A stretch of 64,000 nt of DNA from CAWINY01 sp963837635 (GCA_963837635.1 CAWINY010000006.1:989452-1053451), one strand, 5' to 3'; numbered from the stretch's first letter, positions 26,599 to 35,896 are shown. Program-made: numbers and translations. Notes: generated by a model from the sequence alone, not told the origin.

Positions 26599-28551
26599 AT
26601 GGACCCATGTGAGCAACAAATCTTACGACTGCGGCGGAGAGCGAGGATAAGAGAGTTACGCGAACTTATCCTGATTTCCAGTCACTGGTTATCGATGCCA
26701 TTGTTTGCGGTATTTTCGATAGCCGATTACTTTTACGCGCCCGACAAGTTTTTTCTGTTCGCTTGTCTTAGGATGGTCATTTTTCCGTCCTGTTTGCTGG
26801 TAAACGCCGCAGTGAAGAGAACCCGCAGCCTGCCGAAACTTCAGGCTTGGGGTGCTTTCTATGCCTTCATCAACGCGATCCTCATCACCATCATGGCGTT
26901 TCTTGCTGGAGGAAAAAGTTCAGCCTACTATGCCGGCCTTAACTTGTGCGTCGTGGCGGCGGGCTCGTTCATTCCTTGGACCTCTGGAGCTCTGGCATTC
27001 AATCTTGCGCTCATCTATGGTCCATTCCTCATATTGTCTCTTGTAGCATGGAGTAAGCCAGGCAACTCCATTTTCATCGCAAATTTGTTTTTCATGGCCG
27101 CCACGGTCGTCATCACTCTGGTTATCCGGCATTTCAATGAGAAATACCGAATGTCGGCGATTCGAAGCAGAGTCGCCTTGGATCATGAATTGAAGCGTCG
27201 GGCAAAGATAATCAAAGAGAAAAGCGAGGAAGCGATCAGTTTGGCGGAGCAGTTCAGGCAAGCGCAAAAGATGGAAGCTGTGGGGCAACTCGCCGGAGGG
27301 GTCGCACATGATTTCAACAACTTTCTGATGATCATCCGTAGTTACGCCGAGATGATGGGGGAGGAACTCAACCCCGAAGACAAACACCGCAAGAACGTAG
27401 ATCAGGTGCTTAAGGCCGCCGATAGGGCTGCTGCTCTGACCCGGCAATTGTTAGCATTCAGCCGCAGACAAGTGCTCTCTCCGCGCATCATCGACCTGAG
27501 TTCCGTGGTCGAAGACAGTGTGCAGATGGTCACACGTCTGATAGGCGAGAATATTGAGTTGAGGGTTTCGCTCGGTAAGCCTTTGTGGGCGGTTAAGGCT
27601 GATCCGGGGCAGATTGTTCAGGTCCTGATGAATCTGTGCGTAAACGCACGAGATGCGATGCCTGGTGGCGGCGAGCTGACGATTAGAACCGAGAATGTCT
27701 CGATTGATGGCGAAGCCGCGAGGAAGCGGCTTGGCCTTGTTCCGGGCAATTACACTTCTCTGGTTGTAAGCGACACCGGAACGGGAATGACGAAGGAAGT
27801 TCAAGCACGCCTCTTCGAGCCGTTCTTCACCACCAAGGAATCGGGAAGGGGAACCGGACTTGGACTTTCAACCGTGTATGGCATCGTCAAGCAAAGCGGT
27901 GGATACATTTGGTTTGATAGCGAACTTGGTCGGGGCAGCTCTTTCACCCTCCATCTTCCTCCCGTCGCTGCACCATTGACGGCGACTAACACACCCGTGA
28001 TCAAAGAGGCCGAGGGACAGGGCGAGATCGTCCTGCTTGTTGAGGATGAAGAAGGATTGCGAGAGTCGATTTCTACGTTCCTCGATCTGCATGGATACAA
28101 AGTACTGGAGGCATCGGATGGAGCCCAAGCATTGCACGTCGCCAGCCAGCATGCAAGCTCGATTCAGGTGCTCATAACGGACATTGTTCTGCCCAAACTA
28201 GGCGGCGTAGAGCTGGCTAGGGAGGTCGCCAGAATGTCTCCACAATCGGTAACTCTCTATATGTCTGGCTATTCTGACCCCGGAGTGATTGATTATGATC
28301 CGACAACTTCAACAGCGGAATTCCTTCAGAAGCCCTTCACGCTTCAGGCCCTCCAACAAAAGCTAGGAGAGATGATTGCCAAGCGAGAGTGGCCGGCTCA
28401 CTCATGCAGGGTTGTTGATGTCGGCCAGCCGGAGCAGTGGAATAAGGTGCCTCGCAAGCTGGAACTCGAAGGCGAGAGCCTGACGAGACCGCCGAAAGGT
28501 GTGCAGCCCGAAGTTGATGCGGGGTTTCAAGGCGGCGTGCCGGACGAATGA
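26599..28551 (+). CDS. membrane hybrid histidine kinase, PhcS/LqsS-like
   Basis: 650 residues from the ATG at 26599, with GAAGGGA just upstream; an in-frame GTG at 26584 is less likely. About six membrane helices fill residues 25-175 (with IADYFYAPDKFFLFACLRM, a pattern like the sensor parts of CqsS/LqsS/PhcS). A coiled linker (185-225) leads to the H-box VAHDFNNFLMII with His237. ATPase motifs are NLCVNARDAM, DTGTGM and GRGTGLGLSTVYGIV. A C-terminal receiver (about 475-595) has Asp528 (ITDIVLPKLGG) and Lys in QKPF. With the preceding methyltransferase gene it makes a likely sender-receiver pair for a fatty-acid methyl ester signal; ligand inferred. No separate output regulator is adjacent. 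Lower GC than its surroundings. Confidence 0.78.
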   Translation: MDPCEQQILRLRRRARIRELRELILISSHWLSMPLFAVFSIADYFYAPDKFFLFACLRMVIFPSCLLVNAAVKRTRSLPKLQAWGAFYAFINAILITIMAFLAGGKSSAYYAGLNLCVVAAGSFIPWTSGALAFNLALIYGPFLILSLVAWSKPGNSIFIANLFFMAATVVITLVIRHFNEKYRMSAIRSRVALDHELKRRAKIIKEKSEEAISLAEQFRQAQKMEAVGQLAGGVAHDFNNFLMIIRSYAEMMGEELNPEDKHRKNVDQVLKAADRAAALTRQLLAFSRRQVLSPRIIDLSSVVEDSVQMVTRLIGENIELRVSLGKPLWAVKADPGQIVQVLMNLCVNARDAMPGGGELTIRTENVSIDGEAARKRLGLVPGNYTSLVVSDTGTGMTKEVQARLFEPFFTTKESGRGTGLGLSTVYGIVKQSGGYIWFDSELGRGSSFTLHLPPVAAPLTATNTPVIKEAEGQGEIVLLVEDEEGLRESISTFLDLHGYKVLEASDGAQALHVASQHASSIQVLITDIVLPKLGGVELAREVARMSPQSVTLYMSGYSDPGVIDYDPTTSTAEFLQKPFTLQALQQKLGEMIAKREWPAHSCRVVDVGQPEQWNKVPRKLELEGESLTRPPKGVQPEVDAGFQGGVPDE

Positions 28552-28559
28552 AGCCGCTG

Positions 28560-28640
28560 GTGGAATTCACGACGAGGCGCAAGCCGAAAGCCAAAAGCCA
28601 ACGGCCAACGGCGGTTTTTAGCTGAGAGCTGAAAGCCAAA
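28560..28640. repeat. word-like spacer repeat ('gccgaaagccaaaagccaacggccaac')
   Basis: GCGCAAGCCGAAAGCCAAAA and GTTTTTAGCTGAGAGCTGAA fill the gap between the kinase gene and mrdA, matching words in other spacers. It marks the right border of the inserted cassette. Confidence 0.45.
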
Positions 28641-28668
28641 TTCTGTTACACTAAAAGCAAGGTTCCGT

Positions 28669-30753
28669 GTGTCATCCCGCGACGACAAAGTCCCCCCGTT
28701 CAAGATCACGGTCGTGCAGTACGCCATTCTCGGGATCTTTCTGATCCTGGCGTATGGGCTGTGGCGTCTGCAGGTGGGCGGCAGCGGCTACTACGAGAAA
28801 CTGGCGGAACAGAACCGCATCCGCAATATCCCAGTGCTGGCGCCGCGCGGGCGCATCCTCGACCGCGAAGGCCGGGTCATCGTCGATAACTACCCCTCGT
28901 TTTCTGCCTTATTGCTGCGCGACCAGAACCGCGATCTTGACGCCGACGTGGACAAAATTGCCAGCGGCCTGCACATGGAGCCCGACGACGTCCGCGACCG
29001 CCTGCGCAGGTTTGCCCATGCGCCGCAGTATCAGCCAATCATCCTGAAGGACGACATCACGCCGGAAGAGCTGGCCTTCATCGAGTCGCACCACGTCGAG
29101 CTGCCGGAGCTGGACACCATCATGTCGCACCGGCGGCTATATCCGAAAAATGGATTTCTGGCGCACCTGATTGGTTATGTGGGCGAGGTCAGCGAGGACA
29201 TGCTGAACACTCCGCAATGGGAGTTCTACAGTCCCGGCGACGTGGTGGGCAAAAGCGGCGTGGAGCTGCAGTACAACGACTGGCTCATGGGTAAGAACGG
29301 CTTCCGGCGCGCGATTGTGGACAGCCGCGGCAAGGAAGTCGGCCATCTGGATGAGACGCCCGCAATGCCCGGCAAGTCGCTGCGCTTGTCCATCGACATC
29401 GATCTGCAGATTGCCGCCGAGCAGGCTATGGACGGGAAGAACGGGGCAGTGGTGGCCATGGATCCGCGCAATGGCGAGATCCTGGCCATGGTCAGCAAGC
29501 CGAGTTTCGATCCCAATGCTTTTGCCGTGCGCATCACGCAAAAGGAATGGACCGACCTGGTCAACGACCCGGCTCACCCGCTGTTGAACAAGGCCATCCA
29601 AGCGCAATTGGCGCCGGGTTCGGTGTTCAAGATCATTATGGCCACGGCCGGCATGCAGGAAGGTATTTCGCAGACTCTGGCGATAAACTGCGGCGGCGGG
29701 GGAACGTTTTACGGACGCTTCTTCAAGTGCTGGGTGAAGACTGGGCACGGCCATGTGACGATCGAGAAGGCGATTTACCAGTCCTGCGACACCTACTTCT
29801 ACACCCTGGCGGAGCGGCTGGGCATCGGGCGTATTGCGCAGTACGCGACTGCCTTTGGCTTGGGCCAGAAGACAGGCATCGACCTGCCGCAGGAGGTCAG
29901 CGGCGTGATGCCCTCCGAAGAGTGGAAGATCAGGAACTTCAAGCAGAAGTGGTTTGCCGGGGAAACCATCTCGGTGGGCATCGGCCAGGGTGCGGTGGCG
30001 ACCACCCCGATTCAGTTGGCGCGGGCCATCGGCGGCATTGCCACGGGCGGGGTGTTGTACCGACCGCATGTGATCCTGCCAAACCAAGTTCCAGATACCT
30101 CGGACAAGCCCGCCAGCGTGACCGTCCCCATTGATCCGGAGAACTGGCAGCTCATCACCGATGCGATGGCGGAAGTGGTGAATCCGGGCGGCACAGCCCC
30201 CAGCGCCCATTTGAACAATGTCGATTTTGCGGGCAAGACGGGCAGCTCGCAAACCATCTCCAACCAGGCCAAGGAGCGGGTCGCGAATAAGGCGAAGTTC
30301 AAGGACAACGGCTGGTTCGTGGGTGTGACTCCACGGCGAAATCCAGAGATCGTGGTGGCGGTGCTGGTGGAGCAGGGCGAGCACGGGTACCTCTCGGCAC
30401 GACTGGCGGCGCAGATCATCAAGGCGTACGTCGAAAAGCAGCGGGCACGGGACGTCAAGATGGCAGAGCGCTTCGTACCCGGAACCGCCGCCAATGCGGA
30501 AGCCGTTGCCCTGCCGGTAACGAAGGTCGCACCGGCTGTGGCCAACCCGAAGGGCACGGCTCCGGCACAAACCACTGGGGTTAGCGTCCCACACAATACT
30601 GGCCAAGAGGAAGATTCCATCGAGATCGCCGGGGCGTGGACCGCGCCGGGCGACGAGGGCGATCCGCAGGGATTGAAAGCCGGGCGCTTCCGGGTGAAGC
30701 TGCGGCCCAGAGCAGCGCCGCTGGCGTCGATAGCTCCGGGGTTAGGGCCCTAG
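28669..30753 (+). CDS. mrdA: penicillin-binding protein 2 (MrdA)
   Basis: 694 residues from a GTG with AAGG upstream. One membrane helix (about 10-30), then a pedestal domain (NRIRNIPVLAPRGRILDREG) and the transpeptidase with SVFK (S-x-x-K), SCD (S-x-D) and KTGS motifs in the expected order. It cross-links peptidoglycan during elongation together with RodA, whose gene follows. A Pro/Ala-rich tail of about 90 residues ends the protein. Confidence 0.95.
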   Translation: MSSRDDKVPPFKITVVQYAILGIFLILAYGLWRLQVGGSGYYEKLAEQNRIRNIPVLAPRGRILDREGRVIVDNYPSFSALLLRDQNRDLDADVDKIASGLHMEPDDVRDRLRRFAHAPQYQPIILKDDITPEELAFIESHHVELPELDTIMSHRRLYPKNGFLAHLIGYVGEVSEDMLNTPQWEFYSPGDVVGKSGVELQYNDWLMGKNGFRRAIVDSRGKEVGHLDETPAMPGKSLRLSIDIDLQIAAEQAMDGKNGAVVAMDPRNGEILAMVSKPSFDPNAFAVRITQKEWTDLVNDPAHPLLNKAIQAQLAPGSVFKIIMATAGMQEGISQTLAINCGGGGTFYGRFFKCWVKTGHGHVTIEKAIYQSCDTYFYTLAERLGIGRIAQYATAFGLGQKTGIDLPQEVSGVMPSEEWKIRNFKQKWFAGETISVGIGQGAVATTPIQLARAIGGIATGGVLYRPHVILPNQVPDTSDKPASVTVPIDPENWQLITDAMAEVVNPGGTAPSAHLNNVDFAGKTGSSQTISNQAKERVANKAKFKDNGWFVGVTPRRNPEIVVAVLVEQGEHGYLSARLAAQIIKAYVEKQRARDVKMAERFVPGTAANAEAVALPVTKVAPAVANPKGTAPAQTTGVSVPHNTGQEEDSIEIAGAWTAPGDEGDPQGLKAGRFRVKLRPRAAPLASIAPGLGP

Positions 30754-30756
30754 TTC

Positions 30757-30912
30757 ACCGCAGAGGGCGGAGATATTCGCAGAGAACGCAGAGGAAGATT
30801 TTCAACGCGAAGACGCGAAGGCGCGAAGAGTCAATAGCAGGAAAGCCAAACTCCAAAAGCCAAGAGCGATTTTCCCTCAAAGCCGAGAGCTGATAGCTGA
30901 AAGCTGAGAGCG
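30757..30912. repeat. compound spacer repeat between mrdA and rodA
   Basis: CACCGCAGAGGGCGGAGATA and ACGCGAAGACGCGAAGGCGC repeat the words of the mreB-mreC spacer, followed by AGCCAAACTCCAAAAGCCAA and GAGCTGATAGCTGAAAGCTG. No gene. Confidence 0.5.
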
Positions 30913-30936
30913 CTCTTGACCAGGAATCTAGAGTAA

Positions 30937-32037
30937 TTGAAACGTTATATCTCATTCCGTGACTTCGACTGGCTGTTGCTGGCCTATGTGCTGGCGATCT
31001 GTGCCATCGGAGTATTGGAGATCTACAGCGCCACCATCCACACCAAGTTCATCGGCGTGCACATCAAGCAGGTGTACTGGATTCTGGGGGGGATTGTGGC
31101 CATGCTGGTGATCAGCCGCATCAACTACCAGGCCCTGCTCGATAAGGTGCCCTGGATGTACCTGCTCTCCGTCGGGTCGCTGATGGCGGTGCTGCTGTTC
31201 GGCAAGAAATATCTGGGCGCCCGGCGGTGGATACAGATGCCCGGCGGCAGCCACTTTCAGCCGTCGGAATGGGTGAAACTGATCCTGATCCTGGCCGTGG
31301 CCAAGTATTTCAGCGAACCCCGGTTGCACGAGGAGGAGGGCCGGCTATCGGACATCGTGAAGGCCGGCATGGTGGTGGGTTTCCCTATGCTGCTGGTTTT
31401 GGCGCAGCCGGATCTGGGCACGGCACTGACTTACGTGCCCGTGGCCATCATGGGATTGTTTCTGGGCGGCCTGCGGATGAAGCATGCGGTGGTGATGCTG
31501 TTGCTGGCGGCGGCCCTGGCGCCCGTGGCATGGCACTACGGGATGCACGACTATCAGCGGCAGCGGCTGTCCACCTTTATCGAGCCGGAGGCGGATCCGC
31601 AGCACCACGGCTACCAGGTTATCCAGTCGTTGATTGCGGTGGGCTCGGGCGGCATCTGGGGCAAGGGGGCCACCAAGGGCAGCCAAACCCAGGGGCTGTT
31701 CCTGCCGGTGCCGCACACCGACTTCATCTTTGCCGCCTTCAGCGAAGAACATGGGCTGGTGGGCGCGATGGGGGTTTTGCTGCTATACTTCCTGGTGCTG
31801 ATGCGATTGGTCCAGAATGCGCAGACCGCGCCCGACCGCGCCGGCACGTTCGTAATTATGGGTGTGGTTGCGGTACTCACCTTCCATATCCTGGTCAATG
31901 TTGGAATGGTGGTCGGCTTCATGCCGGTCACGGGGATTCCGTTGCCGCTCATGAGTTATGGCGGCTCATCAGTTTTGTTCATGTTCCTGGCGTTAGGCAT
32001 TGTGATGAACATTCGCATGCGCCGGTTCGTGAATTGA
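30937..32037 (+). CDS. rodA: peptidoglycan glycosyltransferase RodA
   Basis: 366 residues from a TTG start with AGGAA upstream. Ten or so membrane helices and the SEDS-family signatures are seen: GARRWIQMPGGSHFQPSEW, the acidic loop TFIEPEADPQHHGYQVIQS, PVPHTDFIFAAFSEEHG and the closing TGIPLPLMSYGGSS. It polymerises glycan strands for cell elongation with PBP2. Confidence 0.96.
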   Translation: MKRYISFRDFDWLLLAYVLAICAIGVLEIYSATIHTKFIGVHIKQVYWILGGIVAMLVISRINYQALLDKVPWMYLLSVGSLMAVLLFGKKYLGARRWIQMPGGSHFQPSEWVKLILILAVAKYFSEPRLHEEEGRLSDIVKAGMVVGFPMLLVLAQPDLGTALTYVPVAIMGLFLGGLRMKHAVVMLLLAAALAPVAWHYGMHDYQRQRLSTFIEPEADPQHHGYQVIQSLIAVGSGGIWGKGATKGSQTQGLFLPVPHTDFIFAAFSEEHGLVGAMGVLLLYFLVLMRLVQNAQTAPDRAGTFVIMGVVAVLTFHILVNVGMVVGFMPVTGIPLPLMSYGGSSVLFMFLALGIVMNIRMRRFVN

Positions 32038-32043
32038 AGCGCC

Positions 32044-32063
32044 TGCGGGACGCTTTTCCCGCA
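32044..32063 (+). terminator. hairpin after rodA
   Basis: TGCGGGA (32044-32050) pairs with TCCCGCA (32057-32063) around a 6-base loop, 7 bases past the rodA stop. No U-run follows, so termination may be weak. Confidence 0.4.
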
Positions 32064-32099
32064 TCCGACTGTGGCCGGCCGGCGGAGATCGCCGCGCAG

Positions 32100-32252
32100 C
32101 CCCAACCTAGTTGGGGTCCCCGGGCACGCAGTGCACAGAATCGAAATGCGATAGTCCCCGCGTTAAGGGGACACACCGGCCACTACAGAGGGGCCGGACA
32201 GGATTCAAGCGAGATCGTCCGGGGCGGAAACGGCCCCCCAGTCACGGCTGGG
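32100..32252 (+). ncRNA. candidate structured leader RNA upstream of the RNase E/G gene
   Basis: Five short GC-rich stems lie in tandem without any coding signal: CCCCAAC/GTTGGGG (32100-32116), GTCCCC/GGGGAC (32154-32172), CCGGCC/GGCCGG (32176-32197), GGGGC/GCCCC (32221-32237) and CCCAG/CTGGG (32237-32252). The last two share a base and are alternatives at that point. It does not match RNase P, tmRNA, 6S or SRP consensus words that I know. It probably belongs to a leader of up to 400 bases before the gene at 32462. The rest of the 32038-32461 spacer shows no gene. Confidence 0.4.
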
Positions 32253-32444
32253 CGAGTGTCACACCCCGGTGCAGGGCGCAAGAAGGTGCACAGATTCCTG
32301 CCTTGAACAAAGGTCGGCCGATCAACGCCCCACCGCCAGGTTTGCATGGGGTAGCCCCCTTAGCTCAAACCGGGCCAGGGCGGAGTACCCTCTTGCAACC
32401 GCGCCATAGCGCTTCCTTCTTGTCCTCTCCTCGGTAAAGGTCGG

Positions 32445-32462
32445 TGCTAGCCGGAGCTAGCA
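32445..32462 (+). promoter_or_regulatory. hairpin over the RNase E/G start site
   Basis: TGCTAGC (32445-32451) pairs with GCTAGCA (32456-32462) around CGGA. The Shine-Dalgarno GGAG (32453-32456) is in the loop and the A of the ATG (32462) closes the stem. Such a structure could throttle translation. RNase E of E. coli is known to control its own mRNA through the leader, by a different element. Confidence 0.5.
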
Positions 32463-35400
32463 TGACTAAAGAAATGTACGTGTCCTCGACACCCCACGAG
32501 ACCAAAGTGGCGGTCACCGAGGACGACCAGCTCGCAGAAATATTCTTCGAGCGCGAGAACGAATACACCCTAGCCGGATCCATCTACAAGGGCCGGGTTA
32601 CCCGCGTGCTGCCCGGCATGCAGTCGGCCTTCGTGGACATTGGTCTGGAGCGCGACGCCTTTCTGTACGTCTCCGATTTCCTGGACCTGGAAGAAGAGGA
32701 AGAAGGGGAATTTGATCCGGTAGAGATTACCCGGCCGGAAGTCTATGTGAGCCGTACCCCGACCGAACCGGCGCAGCCTTTCGATCTCGCGCGTCCACCG
32801 CGAGAAACCGAAGCGGAGTCGGGCGAAGGGGAAGAACCGTCCTTTAGTGGCGAGGACCTGGGCGAGCCCGAAAGCGGCGAAGAGCGTGTGGAAGGCCAGC
32901 CGGATCGCGGCTTCCGCGGACGCCGCCGGCGCCGCGTGCGACGCGGCCGTGGTTTTACCGAGGCCAAGTATGACCGTCCCCGGGAAGACCGTGAGCGGGA
33001 AGCGCCGCGTGCCGAACCGCAGAACTATCCCGCTGACGCGGACTACCCGCCGATCATCCTGCCGGGCGAATCGATTTCCAAGTACCAGCGGCCATCTTCG
33101 CAAGCGAGTGCACCAGGTATCCCAGTCGCCGAGGTCCCGGCTGCCATCCAGGAGGAGCAGGCGCTGGATGAGCCGGAAGGTCTAGCCGAGCAAGAAGCGG
33201 CGGAAGAGCCCATCGAAGCCGCACTGTCTCCCGAACCGGAAAGCGCGCAGGCGGAGCCGGAGACGCGGGAAGCGGCGCCCCAGATCGAGCCGGACGAGAA
33301 AGCCAGCCGTGCGGTTGACTCCTCTTCATTCGTTTTGCCCGGCGAATCGCTGGCCAAGTATCACGGCGAGCGGCGCGAAGAGCCGCGCCAACCGGAGCCG
33401 GGGGCGCCTCCCAAGAAGCGTTTTTCCCATCCACTGCCCGAGGCGGTGAAGGCGAAACCGGAACCCGTGATTCCGGAACCGACCGCTGAAACCTTTCACC
33501 CCTTCGTACTGCCAGGCGAATCGATCTCGAAATATCGAGGCAAGCCGGCCCCGAGCGCGGTATCCAAAGCCGAGCGCGAGCCCGCCGAACCTCGTCCCAT
33601 CGAACCTCGTCCCATCGAACCTAGGCCCACCGGACCCACCGAATGCAAGGCGGACGAAACTCCGCGGGGCGAGGCGACGTTCGTCATCGAGAGCGACCCG
33701 TGGGGAGTTGGCGACGAAACAGACTCTCAGGGACCGCAGCAGCAGGCGGAACAGAGAGAGCGTCCTCCGCTTATGCAAAAGCGCGCCGAACGCGAACGGG
33801 TCGTGGTGGACGCGCCGATCTCCGAGCCAATGTCGGTGGAGGAAGCAATTGAGGAGAAAGCCGCCGAAGCGGCTGGACCGGCTGAGGTTCAATCTGAGGA
33901 TCGCTCTCCTGCCGAGGCCAAAGAGGCACAATCGGAAGCGTCGCGCGAAACCGTTCAGGCTCCCGAGCCGGAGAGCCCGGCCGAGCGTCGCTACGAGGAG
34001 ATGAATGTTGCCAGCACCTTCGCCGGTTCTGAATCTGAGCGCGACTCCGATGAGCGGGCGGCGGGCGAAGCGGATCGTTTCACAGAAGCCGAAGCCGAGC
34101 GCGAAATGGCTCAGCGGGAACATGAGTTGGCGTTCGAGACTGAAGCGGGCGTGGTGAGCGATACCGGGGAAGCAACGCAAGAAGCCACTTCGGAAGAGGA
34201 CCGGGAGTCCGCCCCGGGATTCCGTCATGAGTTTGCGCCGGGCGAAGGCGACCTGGAGCAGGAAGAGATTGAAGGCGAAGAGGCGGACGTCTCGCACTAT
34301 CTGGAAGACGAGCTGGAGGATTACGAGGAGCTCGAAGAGGAGCACTTCGAGCCGATGGTGGCCCGCGGCCAGTACGACCGCGATGAGCTGACTTCGGCCA
34401 TCGAGGAAAGCGACGAGGAACGCGAGGCGATGGCCGCCAGCTTCCCCGAGCCCGAGGTGGAACCCGAGGACGAGCCCGAGGAAGAGGATGGCGCGCCCGA
34501 GGATGAAGAAGAGGAATTGGCCGGTGACAAGGGCAATGGCCGAGCCGAGGTGCGCGGGCCCGACAGCCAAGCCCCCTACCAGCAGCGCATGACTCGCCCC
34601 GCGCCCTTCGACCGCACCCGCCGCGGTCGCCGTGGTGGTGGAGGCCGCCGGGAGCGTGGTGGCGCCCCGCCGCGCCGCGAATGGTCGCGCCCGCCGGTGC
34701 TGATCAGCGACCTGCTCAAGGAAGGGCAGGAAGTCCTGATCCAGATTGCCAAGGAGCCCATCGGCAAGAAGGGTGCCCGCATTACCAGCCATATCGCGCT
34801 GCCCGGGCGCTTCCTGGTCTACATGCCGACGGTGAACCACATCGGGGTGTCGCGCAAGATCAACAGTGACGACGAGCGCATGCGGCTGAAGCGCATCATG
34901 ATCAGCGAGCGGGAAGGCGGTCATGGCGGCTTTATCGTGCGCACCGCGGCCGAGGGCGTGGGCGAGGATGAGCTGCGCGCCGATATCCGTTTCCTGAAGA
35001 ACCTGTGGGCGGAGATCAAACAGCGCTCGGACACGGGCAAAGCCCCGGCGCTGATCTATCACGACCTGAACCTGGTGGAGCGCGTGTTGCGTGACCAGGT
35101 GACCAGCGACTTCTCGCAAATCTGGGTCGATACCGAGTCGGAATACGAGCGCATCCTGCGCTTTGCCAACCGCTTCCAGCCCGCGCTGGTGCGCAAGGTC
35201 AAGCTATACACCAAGGAGACGCCGCTCTTCGAGCAGTTCAACATCGACGAGGAGATCAACAAATCGCTCGGCTCGAAGGTGTGGCTCAAGAGCGGTGGCT
35301 ACATTGTGATCAACCAGACCGAGGCGCTGGTGGCGATCGACGTGAACACCGGCAAGTACGTGGGCAAGACGGCCCGGCTGGAAGACACGATCGTTAAGAC

Positions 35401-35896
35401 CAACGTGGATGCTATCAAGGAAATCGTGCGCCAGATCCGGCTGCGCGATCTGGGCGGCATCATCGTGATCGACTTCATCGACATGGACGAGCGCAAGAAC
35501 CGGCAGAAGGTGATGCAGACCCTGGCGGAGGCGCTGAAATCGGACCGTGCGCCCTCCAAGGTGCTCGCCTTTAACGATTTCGGACTGGTGGCGATCACCC
35601 GCAAACGGGTGAAGCAGTCGCTGGAGCGCACCCTGGGCGCGCCCTGCGCCTATTGCGCGGGCACCGGCTTCGTCAAGTCGGTGACCACGGTGTGCAACGA
35701 AATCTATGTAGAGATGAAGAAGATGGCGCGTCACATGGAGCGGGGCGACGTCCTGCTGCGGGTGAACCCCGAGGTTGCCAAGGCGCTCAAGGACGAAGGC
35801 GGGCGCTTGCTGCAAGACCTCGAGGAGCTGACCAAGCGCACCGTGATCGTCAAGACCGATCCGCTGCTGCACCAGGAGCAGTTCGACATTCACTGA
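32462..35896 (+). CDS. ribonuclease E/G with a very large acidic insertion
   Basis: 1144 residues from the ATG at 32462 (GGAG at 32453); a GTG at 32444 in frame would include the start hairpin. The S1 domain opens normally (YKGRVTRVLPGMQSAFVDIG, ending ERDAFLYVSDFLD), then is broken by about 650 residues (roughly 85-735) rich in Glu, Pro, Ala and Arg. It carries three copies of LPGES(I/L)(S/A)KY (198-208, 290-300, 348-358) and an Arg/Gly patch just before the enzyme resumes (VLISDLLKEGQEVLIQIAKE). The catalytic domain has metal-binding Asp in DVNTGK (about 959) and DFIDMDE (about 1004), and the zinc-link CAYC (about 1062). It processes rRNA and degrades mRNA. The insertion may be a scaffold for partners. 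Confidence 0.93.
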   Translation: MTKEMYVSSTPHETKVAVTEDDQLAEIFFERENEYTLAGSIYKGRVTRVLPGMQSAFVDIGLERDAFLYVSDFLDLEEEEEGEFDPVEITRPEVYVSRTPTEPAQPFDLARPPRETEAESGEGEEPSFSGEDLGEPESGEERVEGQPDRGFRGRRRRRVRRGRGFTEAKYDRPREDREREAPRAEPQNYPADADYPPIILPGESISKYQRPSSQASAPGIPVAEVPAAIQEEQALDEPEGLAEQEAAEEPIEAALSPEPESAQAEPETREAAPQIEPDEKASRAVDSSSFVLPGESLAKYHGERREEPRQPEPGAPPKKRFSHPLPEAVKAKPEPVIPEPTAETFHPFVLPGESISKYRGKPAPSAVSKAEREPAEPRPIEPRPIEPRPTGPTECKADETPRGEATFVIESDPWGVGDETDSQGPQQQAEQRERPPLMQKRAERERVVVDAPISEPMSVEEAIEEKAAEAAGPAEVQSEDRSPAEAKEAQSEASRETVQAPEPESPAERRYEEMNVASTFAGSESERDSDERAAGEADRFTEAEAEREMAQREHELAFETEAGVVSDTGEATQEATSEEDRESAPGFRHEFAPGEGDLEQEEIEGEEADVSHYLEDELEDYEELEEEHFEPMVARGQYDRDELTSAIEESDEEREAMAASFPEPEVEPEDEPEEEDGAPEDEEEELAGDKGNGRAEVRGPDSQAPYQQRMTRPAPFDRTRRGRRGGGGRRERGGAPPRREWSRPPVLISDLLKEGQEVLIQIAKEPIGKKGARITSHIALPGRFLVYMPTVNHIGVSRKINSDDERMRLKRIMISEREGGHGGFIVRTAAEGVGEDELRADIRFLKNLWAEIKQRSDTGKAPALIYHDLNLVERVLRDQVTSDFSQIWVDTESEYERILRFANRFQPALVRKVKLYTKETPLFEQFNIDEEINKSLGSKVWLKSGGYIVINQTEALVAIDVNTGKYVGKTARLEDTIVKTNVDAIKEIVRQIRLRDLGGIIVIDFIDMDERKNRQKVMQTLAEALKSDRAPSKVLAFNDFGLVAITRKRVKQSLERTLGAPCAYCAGTGFVKSVTTVCNEIYVEMKKMARHMERGDVLLRVNPEVAKALKDEGGRLLQDLEELTKRTVIVKTDPLLHQEQFDIH

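Noticed and set aside
32111..32437. Plus-strand frame in the RNase E/G leader
   Set aside because: Low-complexity basic translation over strong hairpins; no ribosome site and no family likeness.
32038..32461. RNase P RNA or tmRNA in the RNase leader
   Set aside because: Conserved core words of both RNAs are absent.
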